A DNA stretch of 64,000 bases from Vombatus ursinus (GCF_900497805.2 NW_020954608.1:19165518-19229517); one strand, 5' to 3'. Shown: positions 20,803 through 31,877, numbered from the stretch's first letter. A program made the numbers and translations. Notes: generated by a model not told the origin, from the sequence alone.

Positions 20803-21010
20803 TAGCTAGGTGATTCAATGGATAGAGTACTCGTGTATACATTACATCTGTCTACATATGCACATATATATCTACATATATACACATAAATATATGTATA
20901 AATAATAGTACCCATTTGTGAGTCCAGAAGAACTGAATTCAAATTCAGACTCAGATACTTACTTAGCTGTATGATACTAGATAAGTCACTTAAACTTTAG
21001 GTTATCTGAG
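20803..21010 (+). mobile_element. SINE with AT-rich expansion inside
   Basis: 'atagctaggtgattcaatgg' and 'atagagtactcg' form the 5' part; 'gagtccagaagaactgaatt', 'ttagctgtatgatactagat' continue it after about 90 bp of interrupted (TA/CA) sequence at 20840-20930. Confidence 0.5.
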
Positions 21011-21074
21011 AAAAATACCTAAAGCATTTTTTAAACTTTAAAGGATTATATAAATGATATGTATTATTATTAAC

Positions 21075-21190
21075 CTCTCTCATCCTCAGTTTTCTCATCT
21101 GTAAAATGGGGGCATCTATTTCTCCTGGTTACTGTGAGGATAAAATGAGATGGTACTTTACAAGTACCAAGTCTTGGTACTTCACAACCT
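21075..21190 (+). mobile_element. MIR-type SINE 3' part
   Basis: 'cctcagttttctcatctgta', 'aaatgggggcatctatttct', 'ctgtgaggataaaatgagat'. Confidence 0.6.
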
Positions 21191-21213
21191 GCAGCTGCTG
21201 CTGCTGCTGCTGA

Positions 21214-21261
<48 letters not shown>

Positions 21262-21262
21262 A
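21190..21262 (+). repeat. Compound (CTG)n(ACT)n microsatellite
   Basis: About six CTG units (21193-21212) then about 16 ACT/TAC units (21214-21262), nearly perfect. It sits at the 3' end of the MIR copy. Confidence 0.95.
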
Positions 21263-21264
21263 AC

Positions 21265-21600
21265 AGTCAATCTAATGGGATTTATTAAGCTCTTATTTAT
21301 GTGCCAGAAACTCTGCTAAGCTCTGAGGAAACAGAGAATACAGTCTGCTTGCAAAGAGCTCACATTCTAATTAGAGAGACAAAAATGCAAACATTAAGAT
21401 ATATGCAGAGTAAATTGGAGATAATCAACAGGAGAAAGGCACTAGCACTAAAGGGGATCAAAAAAAGATTTTCTATAGAAAGTGGAATTTTTATTGGGGG
21501 AACTTGAAGGAGGACAAGGAAGTAAGGAATTAGAGATGAAGAGAGACAAATTTCCAGGCACAGAAGATAGGCAGGGAAAATGTAGGCGGTCCAGAAATCC
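21265..21600 (-). mobile_element. L2 LINE 3' end
   Basis: 'gggatttattaagctcttat', 'gcaaagagctcacattctaa', 'gagaaaggcactagcactaa', 'ggcagggaaaatgtaggc'. Confidence 0.65.
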
Positions 21601-22264
21601 AAATCTCATCCTCACATATCACCTTCTTAGCCACATTTTCATTATTTTTTATTTCTTTTGTATCTTGTTTCTTCAATGAGCTGTGAAGAGAAAGACACAA
21701 AACTGTGTCCCTGTGACCTTCAGGTTCTTGCCTGAGGCTTCATAATCTTTTGTGACACTTCTTCATATCCCTTCTGAAGGGTTATATGTGACCAGGTGAA
21801 TTACCAGGAGTAGATAATTGTCATCTATTTTGATAATTCTTGGAAAGTTGTCTGTCATGCCTTGGATATATGCCCCATTTCCTAGGAATACAATAGACAT
21901 CTCTATTGTTGTTATCAGGTAGACAAATAACTGCCTCATTACTCCCAACTAACTACTACTCTTTGCCTCTTCCTCCGACTCCTCCTTCTTCTCCACTCCC
22001 CCAACCTCCATCTCCCTCCCCACCTCCTGGATGACCTTTCATCAGATAGAGTCTGTGCTTCTACTGTTCTTGGGTGGATAAACAGTTTCTTCCTCTTTGT
22101 AGCATCCAACTTTCTCCTCTTCAGAAAGAGTCTCAAATCTGTTTCTATTTTATAGCCTTCCTTTTCCTTCTCTCTCTCCTACTCTCCAATTTCCTCAAAA
22201 GGGTTGTGTCAACTCTTCCCCACTACCTTTTTCCCCCATTGAAGTATTGCTTCTTTTCTCTTTC
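21601..22264. other. Unassigned DNA, part pyrimidine-rich
   Basis: A CT-rich stretch at 21950-22025 gives an Arg-rich minus-strand frame by chance. No gene seen. Confidence 0.4.
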
Positions 22265-22645
22265 TCATTGTTCATCTTTTGTTTTTGAATAGGGTCAATG
22301 ACATCAGGATGTTGAGGTAAAATAGTGGATGGTGGGTAATGTCTTGACATGTGTGTGAATTGGATTTAAGTAAGGTAAAGTTGCACAGAGTCATCTGCCT
22401 CACCCTCTCTTCCAGAATTATCTAAGTCCAGTGGCAGGACAAAATTCAAGATGGCCAGGGATGCAGTGGATGACCTTGGCATTTTTGATGTCTGACCAAG
22501 CTCTAAGTGCTCCACAGTACCTGCTTCAGCTATCTTCACAGCTTATGGAACAATTGTTCTCATCTGCCCATTCCATTGGGGAAAATCTTCACATGCTTGG
22601 GGTAGACCTTCTCCTAACTCACCCATGGGTTTGAGGCCTTTTGGT
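22265..22645 (-). mobile_element. Interspersed SINE-like family, copy 2 (inverted)
   Basis: 'tcaatgacatcaggatgttg', 'gtgtgtgaattggatttaag', 'cagagtcatctgcctcaccc', 'ggatgcagtggatgacctt' are the reverse-complement order of copy 1 at 13540-13895. Confidence 0.55.
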
Positions 22646-22803
22646 TACACTTAACCTGTTCTAGCCCATTTGCCTAGATTGTTTTACTAGTACATGGCCC
22701 CTCTGCATGCTGCTTCTTGGAGCCACAAATTTAAAGAATCCTTCATTAGACCTAATAACCTAGAGTCTATAGAAGAATTCTTTGAATCTTTGTACTTTCT
22801 TAT

Positions 22804-22841
22804 TAATTATAATTAATTAATTCTTTAATTAATTATAATTA
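22804..22841. repeat. Perfect AT-only hairpin
   Basis: Arm AATTATAATTAATTAA (22805-22820), loop TTCT, exact reverse-complement arm at 22825-22840; one more pair outside gives 17 bp arms. Confidence 0.9.
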
Positions 22842-22869
22842 TCCACTATTTCTCTATCCAATGATCACA

Positions 22870-23905
22870 AATTCTACTTTAGAATCACATTGCCTCTGAT
22901 CTGGAATATTTTAATAGTCTTTCAATGCATCTCTTTGCTTTCATTTGCATGAGTCCCCAATTTACATTCCACATAATTCCCAAAATAATCTTCCTTAGGC
23001 ACAGGTCTGATTATTTCCGTTTCCTGCTCATAATCCTTGAGTGGTTCCTATTGTCATTAAGATAAAATGCAGAGTCCTTAGTTTACTACTGAAGTCTCTT
23101 CTCAATCTGATTCCAAACACACTTTCCAGACTTATTTTCCAAAGCACCGCTTCATACACTGTGTTTCAAACAAGAGTTTCTCTGAACGCTTGACCATAGG
23201 AAAACAGATATCAACCTTAAACATATGTGTCAATTCTTTGTAGATAATGGATATCAGGATTTTATTAGACGTGTCTAATGTAAATATTTTTTCCTAATGC
23301 ATATTTTTTTCTGATTCTATCTTCATTGGTTTTATTTATTTAAAAGCTTCTTAATCTTAAAGCATCCAGATTGTCCATATTTTCTCTTTCTAAAATTTAT
23401 TTTATTCTGTTTTTGGTCACAGAAGAGAAGAAATCATGGTAGTTTGTTTTGCTTGAATTGATCTCATTCTTAAGCTACAATTGTACTTCCCTGTCTTACT
23501 CCAGACCATGTTCCTGCTCTATTTAACCTATTTCTACTATACTCCAGTCTTTCTCCCCCTTAACTATCCCTAGGCCAAATCTAGATGATAATGAGTTTCT
23601 TGAGGTCCCCTTCCCTTCCCCATCTTTCCACAATTCATTTTCATGTTTTTTTTCTAAGAAACATTATATATGTTTCATACTGATACCTCTTCATGCACTC
23701 GACATTCCATTAAACTGGCCCATTTATTGCTTCTCATTAATAACAACGTATCTCCTTTATCTGTACCTTTGTACAGGCTCTCTGTCATGCCTGGAATATA
23801 TTTACCCATAGCTTCTGCCTCTTAGAATCTCTGGCTTCATTCGAAGCTCAGCTAAAATGCCCTCTACATGAGGCCTTTCTCAGTCCTCTCAAAATCAAGG
23901 GCAAA
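22870..23905 (+). mobile_element. L2 LINE 3' region, interrupted
   Basis: 'taatcttccttaggcacagg', 'ctcataatccttgagtggtt', 'cttcatacactgtg' lie before, and 'cttcatgcactcgacattcc', 'gtacctttgtacaggctctc', 'atgcctggaatatatttacc' after, a block carrying an L1 fragment (about 23230-23445). Confidence 0.55.
23230..23445 (-). mobile_element. L1 fragment inside L2
   Basis: 'gtagataatggatatcagga', 'ttaaaagcttcttaatctta', 'gtccatattttctctttcta' and 'tttttggtcacagaagagaa' resemble the antisense ORF2 segment found at 54.2-54.4 kb. Confidence 0.4.
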
Positions 23906-23919
23906 CCCCTCCATTTGGG

Positions 23920-24055
23920 AAAATAATAGCACCTAGATCCCAAGGTTGTTGTGAGGATCAAGTGAAATAAAAATTGTGGAGCACTTAGCACAGGGCCTTG
24001 TACATAGTAAGCATTACATAAATGTTAGATGTTAATGTCATTATCATCATCATCT
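23920..24055 (+). mobile_element. MIR-type SINE 3' part
   Basis: 'aaataatagcacctagatcc', 'gttgttgtgaggatcaagtg', 'acatagtaagcattacataa'. Confidence 0.65.
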
Positions 24056-24057
24056 TA

Positions 24058-24206
24058 CTTGATAACAACAACCCTGAGAGATATTATTATTGTGCCCATT
24101 TTGCATTTCAGGAAACTGTGGCACTAAGAAGTAAAGTGACATGTCTAGTAGGATACAAACTTGGATCCTGACTCCAAATCCAGCATTCTACCCATTCTAT
24201 CTAACT
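24058..24206 (-). mobile_element. MIR-type SINE 5' part
   Basis: 'gcccattttgcatttcagga', 'aaagtgacatgtctagtagg', 'cattctacccattctatcta'. Head-to-head with the neighbouring copy. Confidence 0.6.
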
Positions 24207-24208
24207 GC

Positions 24209-24274
<66 letters not shown>

Positions 24275-24300
24275 ATGTATATGTATGTATATACTTACAT
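24207..24300 (+). repeat. Compound (TA)n(TG)n(TATG)n microsatellite
   Basis: TA units, then TG from about 24235, then TATG from about 24258. Produces chance open frames on both strands. Confidence 0.95.
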
Positions 24301-24329
24301 ATATGCTGTAAATACACACACATACAAAG

Positions 24330-24477
24330 TCACTGTTTGTCTCAGTTTCCTTCTCCATAAAATTGAGATAATAATAGCACCTACCTTCCAGGGGGCTTGT
24401 AAGGATCAAATGAAATAATTATTATAAAGTGCTTAGCATAGTTCCTGGAATATAATAAGCATTATACAAATGTTAGC
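24330..24477 (+). mobile_element. MIR-type SINE 3' part
   Basis: 'gtctcagtttccttctccat', 'aataatagcacctaccttcc', 'aaagtgcttagcatagttcc'. Confidence 0.7.
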
Positions 24478-24620
24478 TCTTTTATATATATAATATACAA
24501 CATATTATATATTATATATTATGATATGACATATATATATTATGATAGATATTTTAATGTATAATATGTAATATATTTATATGTATGTATATTATTTATC
24601 CACATATACATGTATATGTG
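24478..24620 (+). repeat. AT-rich low-complexity tract
   Basis: Irregular TATA-rich sequence directly after a MIR 3' end, probably an expanded tail. Confidence 0.8.
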
Positions 24621-24634
24621 CATTGATTTATTCA

Positions 24635-24695
24635 TTCTACTTGCATCTTCAGTGCCTGGCACATAGTAGGCAATAAATTTTTGTTTGTTGAAAGA
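24635..24695 (+). mobile_element. L2/MIR-type 3' tail
   Basis: 'cttcagtgcctggcacatag', 'taggcaataaatttttgttt'. Confidence 0.5.
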
Positions 24696-25297
24696 TAAAA
24701 TACTATTCATCTCTTTCCAGTTGTTCCTAATCCAAATTTAAAACATGAGTTGAAATATTTCAAGATATTAATTATAAAATACATTTCATGCCTTTCTTCT
24801 TGAACATTTTATGATAACTGGCAATAAATAAGACCTTTTGAGATCCAATCCAAAAGATTTTCACACACATTTCTGGAAAAGACTTCCATGTCATCTTTTC
24901 ATAATGTTGTTATTTAACTTTATCTTCCAGCATTGTTAATGGGTCATTTGATTAAGAGTTATACAAAAAGATACCATACAAATAGATACTGTTCAATGCA
25001 TTCAAGACCTGTAGGTTTTGGGGGGGGGTGTTTTTTTTTATTTCAGGGATAAAACTGAAGACAGTTTACTATTAGTTTTAAATTTATTATCATTTTGAAG
25101 CCAAAGTAAGATCTGATGGTGAAGCAGATGTAGTGATGAGGCAAGAATGAGACTATTTATCAACTGACCATATAGGTTTCCCTACCTGCCCCACCACACT
25201 GCCTCATTTCAGAGTTTTTATCCTTAATATAATATATAAGGAAGGGAAGAGATAGGTGATTGGAATAATTGGAAAGATTAATTCAGGTAGTATTTTG
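24696..25297. other. Unassigned DNA
   Basis: No gene or named repeat; a G-run then T-run at 25019-25040. Confidence 0.4.
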
Positions 25298-25525
25298 TAA
25301 ACTTTTTGGTGTCAGGACCCCTGTACCCTCTTAAGAATTATTGAGGACCCTTCCAAGAACTTCTGTTTATGTGGTTTTATCTAACAATATTTACTACATT
25401 AGAAATGAAAATACTTAGTATTATTATGAAAATAGTTTTGACCTTGCAGACATACTGAGAGGGTTTCTATCAGGGACTCCCAGAAAACTGAGGATCACAT
25501 TTTGAAAATCACTGCTCTAAGCATT
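25298..25525 (+). mobile_element. hAT (Charlie-like) non-autonomous transposon relic
   Basis: Left end 'aaactttttggtgtcaggac', then 'cctcttaagaattattgagg', 'ttctgtttatgtggttttat', and right end 'ttttgaaaatcactgctcta', the inverse terminal repeat. The 228 bp interior lacks coding sequence. Confidence 0.65.
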
Positions 25526-25792
25526 TTAATAGAATATTATATTATTGCCTGAAATAAGTGTTAGGGGATTAGCTCATTAGATCCTTTCATGGAAATTTTA
25601 TGTACACATATATGTATGTATGTATGTATTTTATTCTCTTGCAATCATTGATCAACATTGACAAATGAAGGTAATATCCAAGTAAGAAACCTAGCCCTCA
25701 CTAGTGAGACTTTTTTAGAACAATTTACCAGTTTTGAAGTTCAGTGCATACTTGCTAACCTTTAGGAATTGGAAATGCCTGATCTTTTCTAG

Positions 25793-26058
25793 TAAATAGA
25801 GCACTAGATTTAGAATCTGGAAGACTTGAGTTCAAATCCTGCCTTAAATACTACTAATATGATTCTGTTTAAGTCACTTAAACACAATCAGCTGCTGTTT
25901 CTTCACTTATAAAATGGGGATAATAACTGCACCCACCTCATATCACAGAGTAATTTTGAGGATGAAATGAAACTGTATATACATATCTATTTATACATCT
26001 ACACATATACACTTGTATAATCAAATATCTTAAAGTACTATGGAAATGTTAACTATTA
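25793..26058 (+). mobile_element. MIR-type SINE with AT expansion
   Basis: 'agagcactagatttagaatc', 'cttataaaatggggataata', 'attttgaggatgaaatgaaa', then an AT/CA-rich stretch (25975-26030) and 'gtactatggaaatgttaact'. Confidence 0.65.
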
Positions 26059-26076
26059 TTTTTTCCCATACTTGTT

Positions 26077-26136
26077 AGAAATAACATCTTGAAAAAAAAT
26101 TGAAAAAAATTAAAAAAAAAAAGAAATAACATCTTG
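26077..26136 (+). mobile_element. Poly(A)-only insertion with 15-bp target duplication
   Basis: AGAAATAACATCTTG occurs at 26077-26091 and again at 26122-26136. Between them are 30 bp, nearly all A, with two short 'tt(g)' interruptions. The first copy is preceded by TT. This is the signature of L1-machinery insertion, but with only the RNA tail copied. Confidence 0.7.
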
Positions 26137-26379
26137 CAGGAACCTCCACACACCATCACCCACAGGTGTTTTCTATAAATTAGGAAATGCCTATATCACT
26201 AAGCTGTATAATGAAGAGGGAAAGAAAAGAAATTTTTGCTATACATGTTAATTATTTCAAATACTTTAGAATCTTATTTCATTTTGCATGGAAAAGCAGT
26301 GTGAGTTGAATATAGTTCTTGTTCTCTGACTTCAATATATTCAAGTAATCCAAGAATTCATTTCTTTTCTTTGAACTTA

Positions 26380-26530
26380 GCATAACATTGACTTAGATCT
26401 GGAAAGGGCCTTAAAATTCATCTAGTCTAACTCACTAATTTTACCGAAGAAAATGATACTGAAAGAGAGTCTCAGTGATTCACCCAATGATACATGGCTA
26501 GTTATAGAACTGACATTCATCCAGGTTCTC
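26380..26530 (-). mobile_element. MIR-like SINE fragment
   Basis: 'gatctggaaagggccttaaa', 'attcatctagtctaactcac', 'gagagtctcagtgattcacc'. Confidence 0.5.
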
Positions 26531-27577
26531 TGCCTTAAAATCCACTTTGGAACATCTTTTCAATACACTATACTAATAGAGCCCAAATTACTGGAATGCA
26601 ACAGTGTTTATTAACATTCTTTCAGCAATTTATCAGTGGTTTTATTATAGCCAAATTGATTGGATAATGGTTCTGCCCATTAAGATAACCATTGATTAGC
26701 ATAGCAATATGATGAACTACTGTTCTGTTCTTCATTCCTAAATAGAACATTTCAACAAATGTGCATATTATTTGAATTTTTGACATCATTTGTAAATGCA
26801 ACTTCTGGTGTAAGCATTGATTGTTGGATTTTATGATATTACCACACTCATTCCAATATGAGTAAAAAAATTAGAAATTCAAAATGGTGAAATCGAGAGG
26901 GGTATTATACAGTATAATTAAATTTAAAAGTTTTTATTGGAAAACAATATGATAATATAGTAAAAATACAATGGAGAAGTTAATTCAAACCTTACAAGAA
27001 GATGCGAACTCAAGATGGAACTATCAACCCATGAAAAGTTACATACTATGTTGAAGTATGTAGACCTCAAACATCAGTTTACACAAACATTGTTTTCTTT
27101 CTGTTGTGAGGTTTGACAGTCATCAAAACAGTGGCAGAAGCTATGCTCATGTGAGGCTGAAGCTAATCTCTTTCAAATCACCCTATACAAGGTCTAGGAG
27201 TGACCAGGTCAAACCATGCAATACATTCAATTAACCTATTCTTCTCTTTTACCAGAAACATGTAATGTGTCCTCTAAAACACATTGAACATTTTTGGTTC
27301 TATGAATAATGAATATTCTGAACACTTCCTTCCCTGAGAAATAACAAGCTAAAATAATCCATCATAACTTTCATTATATAGATAAATATCTGTATGTGTA
27401 CATATTTTACTAAAACATTCCATAAATATAAAGGATTGGTTATTTGCTAATTCCAAACAATTTAGTGTAGTTGAAGCCATTTTTAAAAGGAGCAAATTAA
27501 ATTTGCACTTAATTGCATTTACATTAAAGTTGCATACTTTTCTGATTTATTTTTTCTTGCAAAAATTTGAGATGCAA
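26531..27577. other. Single-copy-looking DNA
   Basis: About 1 kb without repeat or exon. Open frames are short. A reasonable place to look for conserved non-coding sequence, but conservation cannot be seen here. Confidence 0.4.
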
Positions 27578-27800
27578 AATGGTGTGGTTACTAAAGGTAC
27601 AACTTGAGAGTTATCTGGGTTCAAGTTCTGTCTCTAACACAGACTAGAGTTGGGACCAGAGGCAAGGAACTTGATTTCTCAATGTCCCAGTCAATTCTCT
27701 AAGACTACAAAGTAAAAAAAAAAAAGTCAATCTACATTGGTGAAGGGAGATTTGAAACCATGAGTTCCCAACACCCATGAAAGCACAGCTCAAATCTTCC
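27578..27800 (+). mobile_element. Type C SINE
   Basis: 'gttatctgggttcaagttct', 'gtcaattctctaagactaca', 'ctacattggtgaagggagat', 'aaccatgagttccca'. Confidence 0.55.
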
Positions 27801-28079
27801 CATCCCAAAAAGAAAACAAAAATGAAAGTATAGGTAGAGTTTTATGATGTAAAGCAGTTACATTTAGTGTTCTCAACATATGTTAGTTAATATTACTTTG
27901 CTTCTATAGAATCCCTGGTTTTTAATCAGTATGTTTTAGTTCGTTTAAACCCAAATGAATTCCAGCTCCGGCGAAGATTTCTTTTTCTTTTTTAATTTCC
28001 TATTGACTTTGTTCATATATTCTTAGGAAATTTTAGTGAAATAAAGATTTCTTCTATGAACTCAGGGCTCAAGACTGAT
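27801..28079. other. Unassigned DNA
   Basis: Nothing recognised. Confidence 0.35.
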
Positions 28080-28330
28080 GATGATATGTATTTATATTTA
28101 TATATGTATATATACACTTATAATAGCTATATATATATATGGCTATTAGAGCTCTATCTGTATAGGTGAATATAGGTATTGAAAGGAAATTATCAAAATC
28201 TAGACTTATCTCTATGTCTAGAAATCTATATCCATCTTGAGGTCTATCTCTCTAGAAATAGATCTAAATATCTAGATATAGGAATTGAAATTGAAATTGA
28301 AAAAGAAATTGAAATATATGCCATATTAAT
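28080..28330 (+). repeat. AT-rich and 'tctaga'-rich low-complexity tract
   Basis: TATA-rich DNA, then many scattered 'tctag/tctatc' words, then 'gaaattgaaattgaaa' units near 28288-28312. Confidence 0.7.
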
Positions 28331-28669
28331 CCCAGAATTTATTGGGTAATGCCCGAGATTTGAGGCAGCAGTAATGTCTGGAAATAGGGAAAATGTCATA
28401 ATTAGAGATATATGGCCAGCAGTTCTATACCATCCAGATCGCCACCATTTTATTCTTTTTTTTTAAATTTTACTACTTCTTTACAACTACTTGCTATTGT
28501 TTTATTGTATTAAAAGTTTAAATTTAAAAGTATTTTAAATTAAAAGGAAGAAATCACCACATTTGACTGAGTACCAAACATTCATAATGTTTTACATTTC
28601 ACACTTAACGCAGATAAATTCTATTCTATTTGTTACAAATAAGAGTAAGTTTTCCAGTTTAATAGTTGG
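28331..28669. other. Unassigned AT-rich DNA
   Basis: Nothing recognised. Confidence 0.35.
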
Positions 28670-28895
28670 GACAAGGCAAAAAAGCAGTGGATTTATATTC
28701 CAGAAGATCTGGTTTCAAATCCTGCCTTAAATACTCAGATACTTAGCAGTTGTGGGCAAGTCACAACCTTTCTGATTTTCATTTTCCTCATCTGTCAAGT
28801 GGACATAATTGTATCTATGTTTGAGGATTGTAGTAAGGATCAAATAAAACAACATATATAAAGTGTTCTGCAAAGCTACTAAAATAGTTATTTTT
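28670..28895 (+). mobile_element. MIR-type SINE
   Basis: 'agcagtggatttatattcca', 'ttgtgggcaagtcacaacct', 'cctcatctgtcaagtggaca', 'gtagtaaggatcaaataaaa'. Confidence 0.7.
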
Positions 28896-29679
28896 ATTAA
28901 TACATTCTTTTCGTCTTTATGTTGGATGAATTTAATATAGAAAAGGTCTTAGAATAAGCCACTGTCATATTTTTTCATGTTTAATTGTTGAAAAACCATT
29001 CCATGGTTTGCTATAGTAATTAAAAAAAAAACTAAGTAAAAGTGTTTGTATGCAGTTTCATGATATTTAGCATCCCTGCAAACATATTCAGGAAAAATCC
29101 AGTAGCTAACAAAATGAGAGGTATGTTAAATATTTCTCCCTTTTCACACATGGTTTTGATTTCTTCTGCTAGGTCTTTATATTTTAAGATTTATGCATTC
29201 AAAATTCATGCAAACTTTATTCATTCAAAATAGTTTGAAGATCATGACTTTTTAGTAGTTATAGAAATTAAAAATTAAATATGTGTGGATCAGTGTTATA
29301 TGTAGGCAAATTTATGTGCTATAATACTCTAAATCTGAAAGTTTGTTGAATTCTCAGATGTTTTATTATGATTTTTAATAATAATAATCTCTTTGGAATA
29401 AAAGGAAATTTCACTTGGCCATTTCAAAACAGTAAAGGTGAATTAATCTCCATCCCTCCTGATTTTGTACTTGGCTTCTCTTGCAGATTCTCCATACCAT
29501 TACTTAACCTTCAATATTATCTAAAACTTTCTACAGAGATATGTTACTAAGAATTTCCACATTCTATTGTTGTTGTTTTACAAATATACCTACCTGTGTT
29601 TCTTCTTGACTGTCAGGTACTGTTTTAAAAAACATAATTTAGGCCTGTGTTGTTGTTAGGACAGGATATAATGAGGTTG
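28896..29679. other. Single-copy-looking DNA
   Basis: AT-rich; no exon with convincing splice sites, no named repeat. Confidence 0.4.
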
Positions 29680-29935
29680 TAGGCCACTAAATGGCTCAGA
29701 GGAATAAATATTCAACTTGTAGTTAGGAAGGCCTGGATTTGAATCTTGCTTTAGACACTTGCTAGCAGTGTGATGCTGGGCACACCATTTAACTTCTCTT
29801 GGCCTCAGTTTCCTCATTTGTAAAATTAAGTAATAATACTTAATTCACAGAGTTGATTAGTAGAACTAATGAAATAAATATGTAAGACATTTTGAAAACC
29901 ATAAAACTCTATACATAATATCATGATGATAATAA
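29680..29935 (+). mobile_element. MIR-type SINE
   Basis: 'gtaggccactaaatggctca', 'gttaggaaggcctggatttg', 'ggcctcagtttcctcatttg', 'cacagagttgattagtagaa'. Confidence 0.7.
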
Positions 29936-31289
29936 TAGAAACACAAGGCTAAAAACAGAAATAGGTTGTTTTGGACTTTATTTTCTTGCAAATTATTATT
30001 GAATTCACCACTTGGAATAGAATTATTACAAAGTAATTTACTTATCAAAGTATCTGTCTTAGAAAACTTTTTTTTTTTAAATTTGTGATCTTAAGCTCAA
30101 ACTACCATTCACTCAGCACTCTAATGGATAAGACTATCCTTCTCTTCTTATAAATTGTCATGGGTCTGATTTTCATCTGCTCCATAGAATTGCATATCAT
30201 GCTCATGTGCAGTGTTTGTATCATGTGAAACTTCAAAAGGCCTTCCATATGTTGAGTGGGGATACATGTAGGCAGAATAAAAAAAAGTGGGGAATTGATT
30301 CAATGCTAACCAATAAATAAATGGTCTCATGGCACTTTACAAAAGTTGGTTTTGGAAACACTGAGTCATTCGTATTTACTTATTTAAAGTTGCCTCTGTA
30401 AATTAAAGTCATAGAATTGGAAATGAAATTCAGTTCCCTATAATGGTACCTTTCAAGTGGATAGCCAATTTGCCATTTTCCACATGTGGATTTTACATTT
30501 GGTTTATTTTGTATGCTACATGTTTCATCTTTAATTTGCTTTTATTTTTCATCTTCCTCGCACATTCTCTATTTTCCTCCCATTCACGTGATACTATTCA
30601 GGAAAAACAAACTAATTTTAATACTGTATCAGCTAAAGCAAAACATAATTAGAAAGGATAGCCTTTTTGAAAACATATATGTCCTGAAGCCAAATATAAA
30701 TTATTTTAGGAGGATGTGTTCTTTCCATTATCTGTGCCTTAGGAACCTTCTATCAGTATAGAGAGTTGACTAGGCTTCTTAGACCAATCATGGAATTTAG
30801 TATGACTTAAGGCATAAATGAAATATGTTTGGTTCTCATAGAATCAGGCTGCAAGAAAAACAATTGCTTTCATAAAGAATTAAAATAGAGCAGCCATCAC
30901 TGCTATTTTACTTCTTCTGAGTTACTGCTGTTTACTACCATTAGCTGTGTTGTAGCCTTGCCATGATTAAAGATGGGGGAGAGGGGATTAGGAAGGAGAA
31001 AAACATTTTGCCAATTAGTAACTTTCAGTAATAACTATTTGTAAGGATGCTCTGTAGCACTTTTGCTGCATCCATTGTGCAGCTTTTGCTGTTGGTGGCA
31101 GGCATGTGAATTTTTTCTTTTAATGATACATAGGTATTAACCTTTTCTTCACTGTTGTGGACTGGTCTTCATTTGAACATGTGACCAGTATTTGTAGAGA
31201 CTGATTATTTGTGGAAAATCTTTCTCCCACTCCTAAATCTTCTAAGAAAAACACACTATCTCTGCTCTATGTAGCCAAAATTAATTGGT
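29936..31289. other. Single-copy-looking DNA
   Basis: About 1.35 kb without a named repeat. It holds a 60-codon minus-strand open frame (30148-30330) of unusually protein-like composition and a 40-bp block duplicated at 32.1 kb; both are discussed as findings. Confidence 0.4.
30300..30339 (+). repeat. 40-bp block duplicated at 32082-32121
   Basis: Shares 'tcaatgctaaccaataaat' and 'aatggtctcatgg' with the second copy; 37 of 40 positions match. Confidence 0.8.
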
Positions 31290-31679
31290 TGTTGTTCTGA
31301 GCTGGACATGACTCAGGCTAGTTTCCAGTTGTTTATGGTAGATACTGGAACAAAACGAGACACCCATAGGTCATTCAACATATAAGAAAGGAGATTTACT
31401 TATCCAGAGCAAGAGAAGGATATTCAACAAGGATATGTATTGAGGATACTTTGAGTTAATTCGGCTAAGTGAAGATCCCTTGACCATCATAACTTACTAG
31501 CTAAGCATCAGAAGTGACTTGAATTCCTTGAGGTTATTTTATATTCAGAAAATGCACAAGTGATGTCAACAGATTAAGTATTTAATCCCCTGAGCCAACC
31601 AGGTCTCCAGGTCTCAAGACTTTTTAATGAAAAACAGCCTAACTTGCATGGGTACAGGGGTTAGGATTTTGATCCGACC
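31290..31679. mobile_element. Possible LTR-like relic, family shared with 46.9 kb
   Basis: 'gagatttacttatccagagc' and 'aagagaaggatattcaac' align loosely with 'gaagtttactttatcatagc' and 'aagggaagaatatttaga' at 47.0 kb. Class unproven; if an LTR, it is an old solitary fossil. Confidence 0.25.
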
Positions 31680-31877
31680 ATAGTGGTACAGTTGTATAGT
31701 AGAAAAACACTGGATTGGAATCAAAGGCCCTGAGTTCAAATTCTGCCTCTGATGCCTACTACCCGTTTGACCTCAGGCAAACCTTTTAACTTCCTTAGGT
31801 TTCATTTTCTTTACCTGTATAATGGTTCAGTTCTACTAGGCCTCTGAGTTCCTTTTAGTTCTAAATCTATTATCTTA
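31680..31877 (+). mobile_element. MIR-type SINE variant
   Basis: 'tagtagaaaaacactggatt', 'ccctgagttcaaattctgcc', then the variant 3' end 'ctaggcctctgagttccttt' shared by the copies at 36.9, 48.7 and 50.2 kb. Confidence 0.6.

Noticed and set aside
21070-21270. Poly-Val/poly-Ala frame
   Set aside because: Translation of the compound trinucleotide repeat.
24161-24418. Frames of alternating Tyr-Ile / Cys-Val
   Set aside because: Translations of the TA/TG microsatellite.
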